A DNA stretch of 64,000 nucleotides from Drosophila miranda (GCF_003369915.1 NC_046673.1:15484001-15548000), one strand, 5' to 3'. Counted from the stretch's first letter, positions 47,750 to 59,518 are shown. Numbers and translations are program-made. The notes: generated by a model not told the origin, from the sequence alone.

Positions 47750-48335
47750 TGGTTTATGCATCGATATATGTTTAAGAGCGGTTTCCCCATTGATTATATA
47801 TGGCTACATGATATGGCAAGGCTTATAAAAGTGATTTAGGGAGGGTTATACAGGAATGTATAAGGGAGAAGGACTTTTCAAATGGATTTAAGAGAGGTTT
47901 CTCATAAATTTTGATGGAATATATCATAAGAACAGGATTTTGCGCGGCTTTTGCATAGATTTCGATTGATTGTATGGGAGTATATCCTGCGAAAAGGGAT
48001 TAGAGGGGTTTTCCTACGGATGTTAATGGATAATACGGGACTATATCATGGAGAAAGGCGTATAAAAGCGATTTCCATTAGAATTCCTTGGATTTTAATG
48101 GAGTTAATAATACTGAGAGGGTTTTAAGAAGCATATAGAGTGGCCTCCAGCAAAATCTATTAGTTTAAGTGCAGCAATCTTCCTAAAATTAGGGAATATA
48201 ATATAAAAAGTTTAAAGAAAGCAAGCGATATTAATTTTTCCATGGATTTTAGTGGGGTTTGCCATAGATTTGAATGGATGATATGGAAATATATGTGAAA
48301 AGGCTAATTAGGTGTAAGGAACTAATAAACTCCAA
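47750..48335. repeat. Highly degenerate ~58-65 bp tandem repeat downstream of e(r)
   Basis: The sequence repeatedly passes through GGATT(T)AAGAG-GGTTT-CCATAGATTTTGATGGAT-ATATGG-ATATATCATGAGAAAAGG with drift; clear copies start near 47765, 47890, 47940, 47998, 48055 and 48235. Individual copies are perhaps 60-70% alike by eye. No coding potential. Confidence 0.55.
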
Positions 48336-50217
48336 TTTCCATTGAAATTTCGCCATATCATGGGAGCGAGATGCAGAAAACACAATCAAACCAACCGAGG
48401 GGCCCGGCCGCATGGCGCGTTACACTTATAAACGTAATTTCCCGTGGGTATTTCAATGAAATTTTTCTACAACAACGACAAGCATTCATATAGTGCTCAA
48501 TTATTCTTTTTTTAGCATTCAATTGATGGTTTCTGAGCGATTTTGACTGAATATTTTATAGAAGATATTAGAAATGCATTAGAAATTATAAAAAATGTAC
48601 CTCTGTCATCTGAAAGAGGTATTGATACATAGATCATTTTGGTATTCCCTTTCACCCCAAGAGTTTTTCCAATAGAAAAATGCCTACTACTAGATTTAAG
48701 TTCTTAATAAACCTAAAACCAAGCTTCTTAGCTCCTTTATAACACTTTCAATAGTTTTAATCATAAATACTTAGAAAAAAAAGGAAAATCTCTACTTTTA
48801 AATGGTTTTCCCCTTAAATATAGTAAACAAAAATGCAATCTATAATAATATTCGTGGAATATCTCAAGCAGAAATCTTAAATTATATTTCTAAGCCCCTC
48901 CTGTCTACTGTCTCTAATCACATATCATTTCCTTCACGATTTTCCATGGCTCCATAAAGTTATAGCCTTTCAACTTTTTACGGGGCAGGAATAGGGGGTA
49001 AGCGCTCAATCGATTGCGACCAAACAGAACCTTTGGCCATTCCATTGCGCGATGACATACGCGACCTTGGGGTCTGGCTCTGGCTCTGGCTCTGATCGAG
49101 ACGTCTATGGGTATGGAATGGCTCTGCGGCTGGCGACGGCTGTGTGTCGCTGCATTGAACTTGGCATGCGATATTTAATTAGCCAACAAGCCAGCACTTC
49201 AGCATTTTGTTTAATATGTAACAACAACAAGCCAGAAGCGAGTTATTAAAAATAGTTCGAGTCTCGAATAGGCAGCTGCCAACTAATTAAAGACTTTCTT
49301 TAAAGTCTCCGTAAAGTATTGAAAAGAACTTTCATTTTATAGTAGAATGTCACTTTTTAGAGGGTTTAGATCATTTATAAATATAAAATAGAGAATTTAC
49401 GAGAGAAATCAAATCAATATTTGAAGAATTATAAAATTACCAAAGCATAATTTTTCGAACAAAGACAACGAGAGTATAGAGAAGGGTAGATCAATGCCAG
49501 AATTTCTCTTATTTCAAGATTTATATCTTTAAGACCCATGAAAATTTCAATGTACATATAATATATATTTATACAAGTTTTTAGATCCACTTTAAAATTA
49601 TAAAATATGCTTGAAATAGTCTCAAAAGAAAGTTTGCAACCATCAAAATGCATCGATGCCAGCAGAATGAAAGATCTAAATATCATAGAAATGGCTTTAA
49701 TTTCTCTCCTTGCATAGCTAGATCTTTTCTAGATAAAAGAAACTTTCGATTTCGATTGCTATACACTTTTTTGGCCCTGCTGTACTATCTCCTCTTCCAC
49801 TGCCAGCCTAATCTAACCCTCCAACAGGGTATGGGTATGGCAAAAACTAAAACTCTAGCAAAAATAATTGTAGTTTTTTTGATTATTTATAAAACTGGTT
49901 CCCGCGGCTCTTTCCCTCTCTCTCTCTTTATGTCGTATCACCGTGTCGCCTTCACGCACATTTCAATGTCATTTTCGGGTCAGAAAGCGAGGGAGAGAGA
50001 GAGAGCATACACTGCACAATGTGCTGTGCACATGTATGGCCCTCTCGCTCTCATTCGTAGACACAAAATTTGGTTGAATTTTTGCAATTATTTAAATACT
50101 ATTCTTAAGCGGCATTACAGTTTCTTTTCTTTTTAATTAGCTATAAACATTAAACGTAAAGTCCTAAGGGGAGGGTGTGTGTTTGGGTGTGTTTCTGTGG
50201 GCTCTTCCAGTACCTGG
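48336..50217. other. Intergenic stretch between e(r) and MAK16
   Basis: No supported gene. Contains a TCTGGCTC repeat near 49070-49095, and a CTCTCTCT patch near 49916-49930 facing a GAGAGAGA patch near 49990-50005. A weak frame at 49648-50136 is hydrophobic with no start or splice support. Confidence 0.45.
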
Positions 50218-51673
50218 CTAATAGTGCACTTTCTCCCTCTCCGCCCCAGTCTCAACCTCATACTCGTACTCCAGTTCCAATTTGGGTTTGGCGCGACGCC
50301 GTTTCGTTGATGATGGAGCGGCAGCAGCAGCAGCCGTATCCGAAGTTTTCTTGGACTTTGTTTTCGTTGATTTCTTGGCTGGCACTTTGATGTCCTGTGA
50401 TTGAAAATATTAGCAAGAGATTCGATGCCCAGGAAGGGATTCTATTTGTTTTCGGCAATTTGTTGGGCTACGGACAGAGCGCGCACTCGCGCCATTCGTC
50501 AACGAATGGAAAAAACATTCTAAACAGAAGCGTTCTACGGCGCACGACTGCAGTCGTTGCACAGAGCTTGGCTCGGCCGGAACTCGTTTCTCATTTCTAA
50601 TTATGGTAATTTTGTTTTGTGTGCAAATAAAGCCACAAAATAATACCAATTGTTGCTCGCAATGGAAGCCGCAATTGCCGAAAACAAATGTGAAGATATA
50701 AACGCCTATAGCTACCTCGATATCATCAGCATCTGCATCATCATCGTCGTCGTCGTCGGAATGGCCAAAATCGCTGTCCATTTCCACTTCTTCGCGCTGG
50801 CCCGATTCGCTTTGGGTATCGTCGTCATCCTCTTCATCGTCTGTTTCGGCCTCAACAAACTCCTCGCTAAGCAGATCCCTGTGCAGTTCGGCAGCTTCCT
50901 CGTCCACCTCCATTTCACGCTCCACCTCCAGCTCTTCTTCCTCGTCCTCCTCCTCGTCTTGCTCGTCCTCAATGCGCTCCGCCTCGAGGGCCTTGTTGAA
51001 GGCAGTCTGTGAGAAGTTATAGATGTCGCGGTAGGTGCCATGCTTGAGACGGTCGAGCAGAGCCTTCTCGATATGATTGTCGATCTTGGCCGCCACCAGG
51101 GCCTTCTCCTCGCGACGTGTCTCACGTCGCTCGATCTTGGTGGAGAGCGGCACGATGAGCTTCTGGCGGCGCAACTTCAGCTGTCGCATACGCATCAGGT
51201 ACTGAGTGATCTTGAGGAAGCGCTGCTTGTTCTTGGATATGATGTACTTGGGCCAGAAGACCAGGTTCTCGTTGATCTGTTCGATGGCCTTGTTGAAGTT
51301 GCGCGACAACTTGATGCGCTCCCACAGCTTGGCGGGCATATGCGCCCGCTCCGCCGTCTTCATGAACAGATAGATGATGCCGTTCTCCTCGCGGACGGTC
51401 GCGTACTGGGAGTTGGCCAGCGGACAGGTCCGCCGCGTGCACAGACCCGTCAGATTGTACTCATGGCGACAGAATGTACGTGTGTCGGTTCTACGTGGGA
51501 AGATTAATTCATAAATATATTTCTGTCTGCGCTTTTGGGTCATGCAGCACTTACTTGACTTTGTGCGAGCAGAAGGACTTGTTGATAATGCTCCAAACAA
51601 CCTGTAATATAAGCAGTCAAATTATTACATGCCCTAGGTATACCATATCTGTACTCACATCGTCGTGCTGCAT
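50218..51673 (-). CDS. Mak16: MAK16 ribosome-biogenesis factor (4 exons)
   Basis: Exons 51673-51659, 51601-51555, 51490-50716 and 50394-50218 join in frame to 337 residues; all introns are GT-AG, of 57, 64 and 321 bp. The N-terminus begins [18 protein letters not shown] and has the conserved four cysteines of MAK16 at 16, 28, 38 and 43 ([18 protein letters not shown]), followed by the Ribosomal L28e-like/Mak16 core to about residue 200. Next comes a long Glu/Asp-rich tract (about 215-279), and the last exon is Lys-rich ([10 protein letters not shown]) ending EREKVHY. MAK16 is a nucleolar assembly factor of early pre-60S particles. The gene is divergent from the TMEM201-like gene, with start codons 520 bp apart and a DRE between them, fitting a growth-regulated housekeeping promoter. 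A single-exon reading through the acceptor or donor gives a false start or end. Confidence 0.97.
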
Positions 51674-52193
51674 GGTGAGGGCAGGTCTTTAGGCTTTACT
51701 TTGGCTAAAACGCGATCAAAATTGCAAATTTTAACTTGAAACACGTGCAATGCGCCGATTCAAAAGAAAACACACAGTGATGGCCTGCTACCGATGAACG
51801 TGTTGTATCGATAAGCGCATAATATCGACTGTCATATTGCGATATTATTGCAATAAATGTTTTGTTGGGAATTTTCACGTGTTTTTTTTCTGTTTTAAAA
51901 GAAGGATTTAATTTTATGGCTGCCCATCCCACGCAAATAGTGCAAATAGTTATCGACTAACTTACTATGTGACCATCTGACGTCATCCGATAGTCAGAAT
52001 GCCCACCACAATGCGCTGGTTTTGTGCAACTATCGATTACCGCATTGGCAAAAATGAGGTTATGGTACTCCGCGCGCGTCAAACAGTGAGTTGATAATCC
52101 GGCGTCCTTTAACTATAGCTAAAATATAGTCAATTTAGTTAATTACTAGTCAAAAGTAAGCATCGACAAACAGGGGAGAAGGTGTCCAGAAAG
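51674..52193. promoter_or_regulatory. Bidirectional promoter with DRE between MAK16 and TMEM201-like gene
   Basis: The 520-bp gap between the two start codons contains a perfect DRE, TATCGATA, at 51806-51813, and partial sites (TTATCGACTAA near 51951, CTATCGATTA near 52030). DREF binding at DREs drives growth and replication genes in Drosophila. Which gene each site serves is not resolvable here. Confidence 0.7.
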
Positions 52194-54462
52194 ATGCTCA
52201 AGCTAGTGCTAATGATTACCTTACCAGTTCTGGGAATCCTGCTAGTAATCGGAGTCATCGTTAAAAGACTATATGAAAATATACGGTGAGTGTAGTGCCC
52301 AAGCTCGTATCTACAATAACTAATTGATTATAATACTGCTGCTAGAGCCCGCTTTGATGCGACAGTAAACTGCTGGTTTTGCAATCAAAATGCCCGCGTG
52401 CGGTATGTGGAGCGGAATAGATGGACCTGTCCGAAGTGCGAGCAGTACAATGGCTTCACCAAGGATGGCGACTATAATCGGGACATGTCCTTGCAGCGTG
52501 ACACCAGTGCAGCCAGCTCGCAGAAGAACACCTCCACGCAGGAGACCAATATCTGTGCGAATTCCTACTATCCGGGCGCCATACCCTCCTCCGCCATGAA
52601 CCAATCCCTAAACAATGGCCTTTGCGGCCAGTGCAACGAGTCGCAGCGTCTGAAGATCGAAAAACTTGCCCAGTTCGAGCCCAAGAAAGAGTCTCGTTTC
52701 GATCAGGAGCTCAAGGTCTACAAGTGAGTGAAAAAAAATCAATTTCTTGATATTTTATACCATCCCAAAATCTATCCCGAAACAGAGAACAACTGGAGCA
52801 TCAGTTCCGTTTGTGCAGCAGCTGTGAGCGGCATGTCAACAAGGTCCTCCACGAGAAGAAGAAAATGATTCTCAGCTCAAAGATCTTAAATTTCCTGATC
52901 AAAGGCGCGGCAGTGCTCAAAGAGCCGCATTTCAATCGTTTGGCCAGCGCCCAGCGCCAGCAGAGACTCCAACGCTATCAGCTGTGGATGGCCATCCTCA
53001 CTGTGGGTAATATTTTGTGCATGCTCTGCAGTCTACCGCCTGCCACACGCGAACAGTTTCACGCCTTTCTGGGCGAACAACTGGGCACGACGCTGTTCTA
53101 CCTGTACTCCCATGTGGTGGCCCTGCTTCGTGTGACGTCCGCCGCTCTGGGCGACATGCTGGAACAGCGGGCAACCGTCGCTCGGACGAAACTGCTGCTG
53201 TATGCCCGGACCTTTGGCAAGCTGCTGCTGTACTCGGGCGGGGTCAGCCAGCAGCAGCTGCAGCAGGCCACATTCAGTTCCTGCTTCATCGACCTCTATC
53301 CGTATGCCATGCTCGCGTTGAGCTTCTTCCACAAAGTGAGCAATGGGCTACGCCTGACCCGCTTCACCCTCATCCTGCTGATGTGGAGTGTCTGTGCCAT
53401 GGGCACAGCCCTGCTGCAGCCCTACATCGATGGCATCAGCTTCATCGTGAGTAAACGACGGAGAAAAGGAGGTGAGGTGTCTGTTCTTTTATTGTGTTTG
53501 CTCTTTCCTTTTAGCTGCTGGGCAGTGTGATGACCCTCATTCTGCTGGCCACAAATCGCGCTAATCTGTTGAGCCAGATGAGCCAAGAGGAGTCGGCCAG
53601 CGAGAGCTTCCATCGGCTGTGCGCAGACGAGTGCATCACCGATGAGGAAACCTTTGGCATGATCACCGAGCAGCTGAGCACCTGCAGCGCCAGGAGCATC
53701 GGCTCCCCCTCGAGTGGCATCACCAGCCTCCAACAGCAGACCTTCCTAGATAATGGAAGCGTCAGGAATCTGTCGCGCATTTCCCCCAACAGTGGCATCA
53801 CCAGCCTTCGACAGCGTGGATTGGCCAAACATCACAGAAAATCGCCCACCGGTCTGTCCATGGAATCGCTTCATCTGTCCAGCCGGCATGGTCCTTCGAC
53901 TGTTTACTCGACTCCCACCTGGCGGCCTGCTCCTGTTCCTGCTTCCCCTGCGGCTCCCACATGGAACGAACCGCTGCAATCCACTGCTACGGACTGGTAC
54001 AGGCTCGCCAATCTGAACGGACAGACGATGCATCAGATGAACGGCCGATCCACGCAGAATCTGCTGATGCCCTCGCGGCTGCCTGTGCCACAGACCGAAC
54101 GGGATGTCGGCGCCTGGGTGGTCACGCACAGCATCAATCCAAATGCCTACGACCAGTGTCCCAAAGACTCGCAGCAGAAGGAACAGCTGCAGCAGCAGCA
54201 GCAGCTCTCACGCACCTCCTCGCAGTCCTCGGGCTTTGGGTCGCAGACACGACCGGAATCCCAATGGAATCCCACTCCTACGGCAGCCAATCCTTTCCAG
54301 TCTTATGCACCCTCAGGTGCCCCATCGCCAGGACTCTCGTTTGCCGGACCCTCCGCCTGGGATTATCCTGGACAACGTACTAGCCGCGAGGGCGTCACCC
54401 TGCAGCCCGGGGACCTGCTGCGAAATTGGCTGGAGGGCAAGGGCAGGGCACAGCTTCACTGA
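52194..54462 (+). CDS. TMEM201/Samp1-like inner nuclear membrane protein (4 exons)
   Basis: Exons 52194-52285, 52346-52723, 52786-53446 and 53515-54462 join in frame to 692 residues, with GT-AG introns of 60-68 bp. Residues 3-25 form a membrane segment. It is followed by an Ima1-type N-terminal zinc domain with paired cysteines: CWFC (40-43), CPKC (59-62), a later CGQC and CSSC. Several hydrophobic segments follow (YQLWMAILTVGNILCMLC, FTLILLMWSVCAMGTALL, LLGSVMTLILLATN), then a long Ser/Gln/Pro-rich tail with a Gln run and repeated SGITSL(Q/R)Q motifs. Architecture matches vertebrate TMEM201 (Samp1/NET5) and fission yeast Ima1, which link the nuclear envelope to the cytoskeleton with LINC complexes. 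The C-terminal tail is presumably nucleoplasmic and disordered. Start ATG is the first in the leader. Confidence 0.9.
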
Positions 54463-54630
54463 TGGACAGATGAACAGATGGTGATTTCAAAAGCACTGTT
54501 TTTACTATTTTTTGTTCTCCTCACTGCCAGAAGGATTTACGCTTACAGTTTAAACATATTTATTGATCTATTTAGACGCTTTTTGATTATTATTATGATG
54601 AAGATAAACCGGATACATATGGTATCATTT

Positions 54631-55712
54631 TTATACCCGATACTCAAAATTAGTATTGGGGTATATTAGATTTGTGGTAAAAGTGGATGTGTGTAACGTC
54701 CAGAAGGAATCGTTTCCGACCCCATAAAGTATATATATTCTTGATCAGCATCAATAGCCGAGTCGATTGAGCCATGTCTGTCTGTCCGTCTGTCCGTCCC
54801 TATTAGCGCCTAGTGCTCAAAGACTATAAGAGCTAGAGCAACGATGTTTTGGATCCAGACTTCTGTGATATGTCACTGCTACAAAAATATTCCCGCCCAC
54901 TTCCGCCCCCACAAAGGACGAAAATCTGTGGCATCCACAATTTTAAAGATATGAGAAAACCAAAAACGTAGAATTGTAGAGAATGACCATATCTTTAAGA
55001 CTGCGGAATCTGAATTGGATCGTATCATTATTATAGCCAGCATCAAGAAAACAATTTAATTTTTTCTCGCCCTGTCTCTCTCAAACACACACGTAGCATA
55101 GGCGGCTTTGCTTAGAGTAAAACATTAGCGCCTAGATCTCAGAGACTACAAAAGCTAGAGCAACCAAATTTGGTATCCACACTCCTAATATATCGGACCG
55201 AGACGAGTTTGTTTCAAAATTTCGCCACACCCCCTTCCGCCCCCGCAAAGGACGAAAATCTGGGGATATTCAAAAATCTCAGAGACTATTAAGGCTAGAG
55301 TAACCAAATTTAGTATCCGCACTCCTGTTAGATCTTACTATACAACGTGTATCTCAAAATTTCGCCCCACCCCCTTCCGCCCACACAAAGGACGAAAATC
55401 TGTTGCATCCACAATATTGCACATTCGAGAAAACTAAAAACGCAGAATCATAGATAATGACCATATCTATCAGATTGCTGAATCTGCATCAGATCAGATC
55501 ATTTTTATAGCCAAAAGGAACAAATCAATTTGCACTGGCTACGCAGCCCCCGACGTCACGCTCAGACTGATTTTCTGTCTCTCTCGCACGCACTCTTTGT
55601 CGTGTCGTTTAATATTAGCGGCGTCTGCCGGAGGAGAGCCATACTGACTTAGTATCGGGTATAACCGTAGAGTTGCGGTGTCCGCAGCAACTCACAACGT
55701 TCCCCCTCGTTT
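54631..55712 (+). mobile_element. DINE-1/SGM-like Helitron-derived element, copy 1
   Basis: Begins TATACCCGATACTC with a short stem to GTATTGGGGTAT, then has the hallmark core of DINE-1/INE-1 elements: CGTTTCCGACCCCATAAAG, TATATATTCTTGATCAGCAT, CAATAGCCGAGTCGAT, GCCATGTCTGTCTGTCCGTC, AAGAGCTAGAGCAAC. It ends in AGTATCGGGTATAA then GTTCCCCCTCGTTT. About 1.08 kb. The middle contains two or three internal copies of CCTTCCGCCC-CACAAAGGACGAAAATCTG. No coding sequence, so non-autonomous. It lies between the convergent 3' ends of the TMEM201-like and CREC genes. The SGM form is known from obscura-group flies. Confidence 0.85.
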
Positions 55713-55867
55713 AGCTTTAAGTTTATGGATAGGACTTGTGTTCATTTACTGCATTTCACTGGATATATATCTTTAGAACAACTAACAAATTTTACAACCA
55801 AAAACATTCTATAATTTCTTTAGTGTGTGGGTGTGGTCGGGGGGCTTGTGGGGAGACTGTTGTCTGT

Positions 55868-56800
55868 CTACAACTCGTCATGCCGCATCAAGGAGGCGCC
55901 ATACTCGGTGGCCGGGGAGCCCAAAAAGTTATTGTACTTGTCCAGAACTTCCGCCTTGGTCAGCTGCTCATCCCCGTTCGCATCGGCCGCCAAGAACAGA
56001 CGCAGGGCCTGGCTATCGGTCTGGCCCGGGCCATAGGGGGCTATCCACTGGCGCGCTTCCGCCTCGCTGAGAAACCCATCGCCATCCAGATCGAGGAACT
56101 TGCCGAACACATCACGCTCTTCGTCCACCCACTCGGGTGTCTTCTCATCGAGTGATTCCGGCTGGTACATGTCGAGCACATACTCGACCAGGGAGATTTT
56201 GCCATCGTGGTCTAGGTCCAGGTCATCGAACATCTCCTTGAGGACAACATCACGCATGACGGTATGGTCCTCGGAGTGGAGGAAGGCCGAGAACTCCTCG
56301 TGGGATAGGCTATCGTCGCGATCCTTATCGGCCACTTTCCAGCGGCGGCGATCGCGGTTTATCAGGCTCCTGTAGCCAGTCAAGTCTGAAAGCAGAAGAC
56401 CCCTTAAATGCTATGTGAACCTCCTCTTCTCCACTGAGAGCCACTTACCATAACCGTAGATGGTACTTTGGTACACGTTCCAGGTGACGTTGCCATTGTT
56501 CTCCGGATTCACCCGCTTCCAGAGGCGTGCCACATCATTCTCGATGTACCGTTGCGATGCTTGGGCGATCCAATCCTTCAGCTCTGCCAACGTCACCATC
56601 CCATTGCTGTCCCCATCCATGAGATCGACAATCAGGCCCAAGCGTTTCCTCATCTCCTCCAGCGAGGTGGGGTCTGGGCCCTGAAAAATCTTCTTGGCAT
56701 TAGATAAGGAGTCGTCCTCCGAGCTAATAGCAGCGACGCTTTTGGCGGCAATTGCGACAACCAGCAGCAGCCACAAAATCCCAGTTGTAGGCCACTCCAT
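55868..56800 (-). CDS. CREC-family (reticulocalbin-like) ER calcium-binding protein, 2 exons
   Basis: Exons 56800-56449 and 56385-55868 join across a 63-bp GT-AG intron into 289 residues. A signal peptide is clear (WLLLVVAIAAKSVAA) and the C terminus is HDEL, an ER-retention signal, so the protein is secretory-pathway luminal. Six EF-hand loops can be followed: DGDSNGMVTLAE, a degenerate NPENNGNVTWNV, DKDRDDSLSHEE, DLDHDGKISLVE, DLDGDGFLSEAE and DANGDEQLTKAE; the second lacks good ligands. This is the reticulocalbin/Cab45/calumenin pattern of low-affinity calcium binders. It is slightly shorter than typical CREC members (about 315-330 aa) because the N-terminal spacer is short. Splicing restores YGYDLTGYRS across the junction. 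It is bracketed by two SGM-like elements. Confidence 0.93.
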
Positions 56801-57217
56801 TTTCTGTAAATTCCGGGTGTACGTTCGTTCGATTCGGGTTTTACAATTTTTTTCAAAAACTAATTTTTTCCGTTTGTTTTCTCAATAGAATGATACTTTC
56901 ATCTAAAATCAGTGCTGTATGTTTGAAGTTTTTTAAGGCAGAGTCTATTGTATCCGAAAACCATCGAGCTAATTGGCAAATCAAGTAAAAAGTTATCTGC
57001 TATAGCCATATTACGTTTCGAAAATTATTTTAGCGGTCGAATTGCTTTGGTATGTCCATATGTCACTAGGCCTGCCTACCAGTGGGTAGCCAAGACATGA
57101 GTACCGTAGCAACTGGCTGGGTGGTGCATATATGTATGTATCTCCCAGTTTATCTATGCAACGACAATAAATATTGTTGGCTGAAAGCCGTTCAATTTAT
57201 TCGCTCGTTTGTTAATT
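56801..57217. other. Upstream region of the CREC gene
   Basis: Holds the gene's leader (to about 56880) and AT-rich sequence before the second SGM-like element. No DRE or motif-1 match seen; the promoter must lie within these ~400 bp unless it reaches into the element. Confidence 0.4.
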
Positions 57218-58340
57218 ATACCCGATACTCAAAATGAGTATTGGGGTATATTAGATTTGTAGTAAAAGTGGATGTTTGTAACGTCCAGAAGGAATCGTTT
57301 CCGACCCCATAAACTATATATATATTCTTGATCAGCATCAAAAGCCGAGTCGTTTGAGCCATGTCTGTCTGTCCGTCTGTCCGTCCGTCCGGTTGTCCGT
57401 CTGTCCGTCTGTCCGTCCCCTTCAGCCCCTATTGCTCAAAGACTATAAGAGCTAGAGCAACGATGTTTTGGATCCAGACTTCTGTGATATGTCACTGCTA
57501 CAAGAATATTTCAAAACTTTGCCCCGCCCACTTCCGCCCCCACAAAGTGTGAAAATCTGTGGCATCCACAATTTCGACGATACGAGAAAACTAAAAACGC
57601 AGAATCGTAGAAGATGACTATATCTTCTAGAGTGCAAAATCTGAATCAGATCGTATAATTACTATAGCCAGAATCAAGAAAACAATTTCATTCTTTCTCG
57701 CTCTGTCTCTAACACACAGGTTTCATGGTCGGTTTTGCCAATTGCAAAATATGAGATCAAGGATCACAGAACCCATAAGAGCTAGAGCAACCAAATTTGG
57801 TATCCACATTCCTGTGATATCGGAACTTGACCGTTTTGTGTCAAAATTTCGCCACACCCCCTTCCGCCCCCGCAAAGGACGAAAATCTGGGGCATCCACA
57901 AATCTCAAAGACTATTAACGCTAGAGTAACCAAATTTAGTATCCGCACTCCTGTTAGATCTCACTATAAAACGTATATCTCAAAATTTCGCCCCACCCTC
58001 TGCCGCCCACACAAAGGACGAAAATCTTTTGTATCCACAATATTGAGGATACGAGAAAACTAAAAACGCAGAATCATAGATAATGACCATATCTATCCGG
58101 TTGCTGAATCTGAATCAGATCAGATAATTTTTATACCCAAAAGCAACAAATCAATTTGCACTGGCTACGCAGCGCCCGATGACACGCTCAGACTGATTTT
58201 CTGTCTCTCTCGCACGCACTCTTTGTCGTGTCGTTCAATATTAGCGGCGTCTGCCGGAGGAGAGCCATACTGACTAAGTATCGGGTATAAATGTAGAGTT
58301 GCGGTGTCCGCAGCAACTCACAACGTTCCCCCTCGTTTTT
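57218..58340 (+). mobile_element. DINE-1/SGM-like Helitron-derived element, copy 2
   Basis: Same structure, orientation and length class as the copy at 54.6 kb: TATACCCGATACTC start with hairpin, CGTTTCCGACCCCATAAA, CTTGATCAGCATCAAAAGCC, a longer GTCTGTCCGTC array, AAGAGCTAGAGCAAC, internal CCTTCCGCCCCCGCAAAGGA repeats, and the end AGTATCGGGTATAA with GTTCCCCCTCGTTT. The two copies look about 85-90% alike by eye. Non-autonomous. Confidence 0.85.
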
Positions 58341-58716
58341 TTTTATTTAGTGAAAGAAATCGTCGTTTCAACCCGTTCGATTTAGCACCCCCCCTAGGTC
58401 GCACACCTTGCAACTTCAGGGAGATGTTCCCTTTGTAACGGTAACGTGAACAGAAATATCGGTTGATTATGGCCGATAATGGACTCACCCCGTTGTGCTA
58501 TCCCCTAACTATAGCGCCACAGGGCAGTGTCCTTGGCCTTATTTATACATATATGTACTGCAGATCTATCAAATAAATATATTTTCCTACACACCATATA
58601 ATAGCTCTATGTATGTAAATCAAACATATTAGTTGTGTACATATAAAACTAGTTTTTACAAGATTCAAATAAATGAACACGGACAATACGATTAAAATAT
58701 AAACTAAGATTAGCAG
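58341..58716. other. Non-coding stretch
   Basis: AT-rich sequence right of the second SGM-like element, probably the 3' region of the minus-strand gene at 58717. Nothing else recognised. Confidence 0.45.
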
Positions 58717-59197
58717 CTAACTGTAGATATTATGTATCTCATCTGCCTCGTGGGCTTCCAGATGTTCCATTAGCTCCTGGACTCCCGATACATCCGGTAG
58801 TTGTTGTTTGAAACTCTGTTGAATCTTTTTCAACAGCATTCTCAGATTCACTCCTGATATACAATCTCCAACAGTCTCTCTCTCAGACTGAGGCATAGGC
58901 GGCGTGTCGGTATGGCCTGGTCTGGTGTGATGTAGTGTAGCCCAGGCTCTGGCACTAATGACGTATTTGAATGTAAGCAGATCTACCAAAATGATGGGAG
59001 CAATAATGTTGTAGAGGAGGGATAATCCAGAGGACAGCTTCATCACAGTTTGCGACAACTTCTCCAATAGTACTTCCATTTGCTTAATAAACAAATCGTT
59101 CCTTTTGTTCGGTCTCCAGTGATAGCCTGACCAAAAAATTCTTCAGTCGTTGCATCCAAGACATTTCATCGTGGCTTAGCGGCTCCTGGTGACTGTT
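58717..59197 (-). CDS. Hypothetical protein with an apparent one-base frame break
   Basis: From ATG 59079 a frame of 120 residues ends at 58717: an amphipathic start (MEVLLEKLSQTVMKLSSG), a hydrophobic segment (LLYNIIAPIILVDLL) that could be a membrane anchor, and an acidic end (ELMEHLEAHEADEIHNIYS). Immediately upstream, from ATG 59164, a second frame encodes MSWMQRLKNFLVRLSLETEQ and stops at 59084. Its open reading extends up to an acceptor-like AAACAG near 59198. The two peptides abut at about 59090 in frames differing by one base. Together they would make a continuous charged, amphipathic N-terminal helix before the membrane segment. So this may be one gene with a real frameshift (pseudogenising), a sequence error, or downstream initiation at 59079. 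No family recognised. Confidence 0.55.
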
Positions 59198-59510
59198 TAA
59201 CACAATTTATTACTATTGAACTTACTATTTGGTGGGAAAACTTTGCTAGAGAAGGACCGACCAACCGTCAATCTTGGAGCTATGATTGTTAACAATCTAA
59301 TGAGGTGGACAGTAATAATTTGATACCAAATCCTTATTAATCTACTACGGTCTTCACGGCAAACATAATATTTTCGACAAAGCCGTCTTGAAGCGGCCCT
59401 TCTAAATGTTTTAATGCATTTTATGGGCTATTTATAGAAAAGTACAAAAATAATCGGAGTACTCGAGCTTTTTGCCACCACTAGACTCCTATTTGTTTTG
59501 GTTATCGTAG

Positions 59511-59518
59511 TATCGATA
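59511..59518. promoter_or_regulatory. DRE (TATCGATA)
   Basis: Perfect TATCGATA in the gap between the minus-strand hypothetical gene and uroporphyrinogen-III synthase, about 520 bp before the latter's start codon. Either gene could use it. Confidence 0.55.

Noticed and set aside
50650-51012. Plus-strand 120-codon hydrophobic frame
   Set aside because: Antisense shadow of the acidic tract of MAK16 exon 3.
53017-54484. Alternative plus-strand frames within the TMEM201-like gene
   Set aside because: Shadows of the correct frame; they do not match the splice phases or conserved cysteines.
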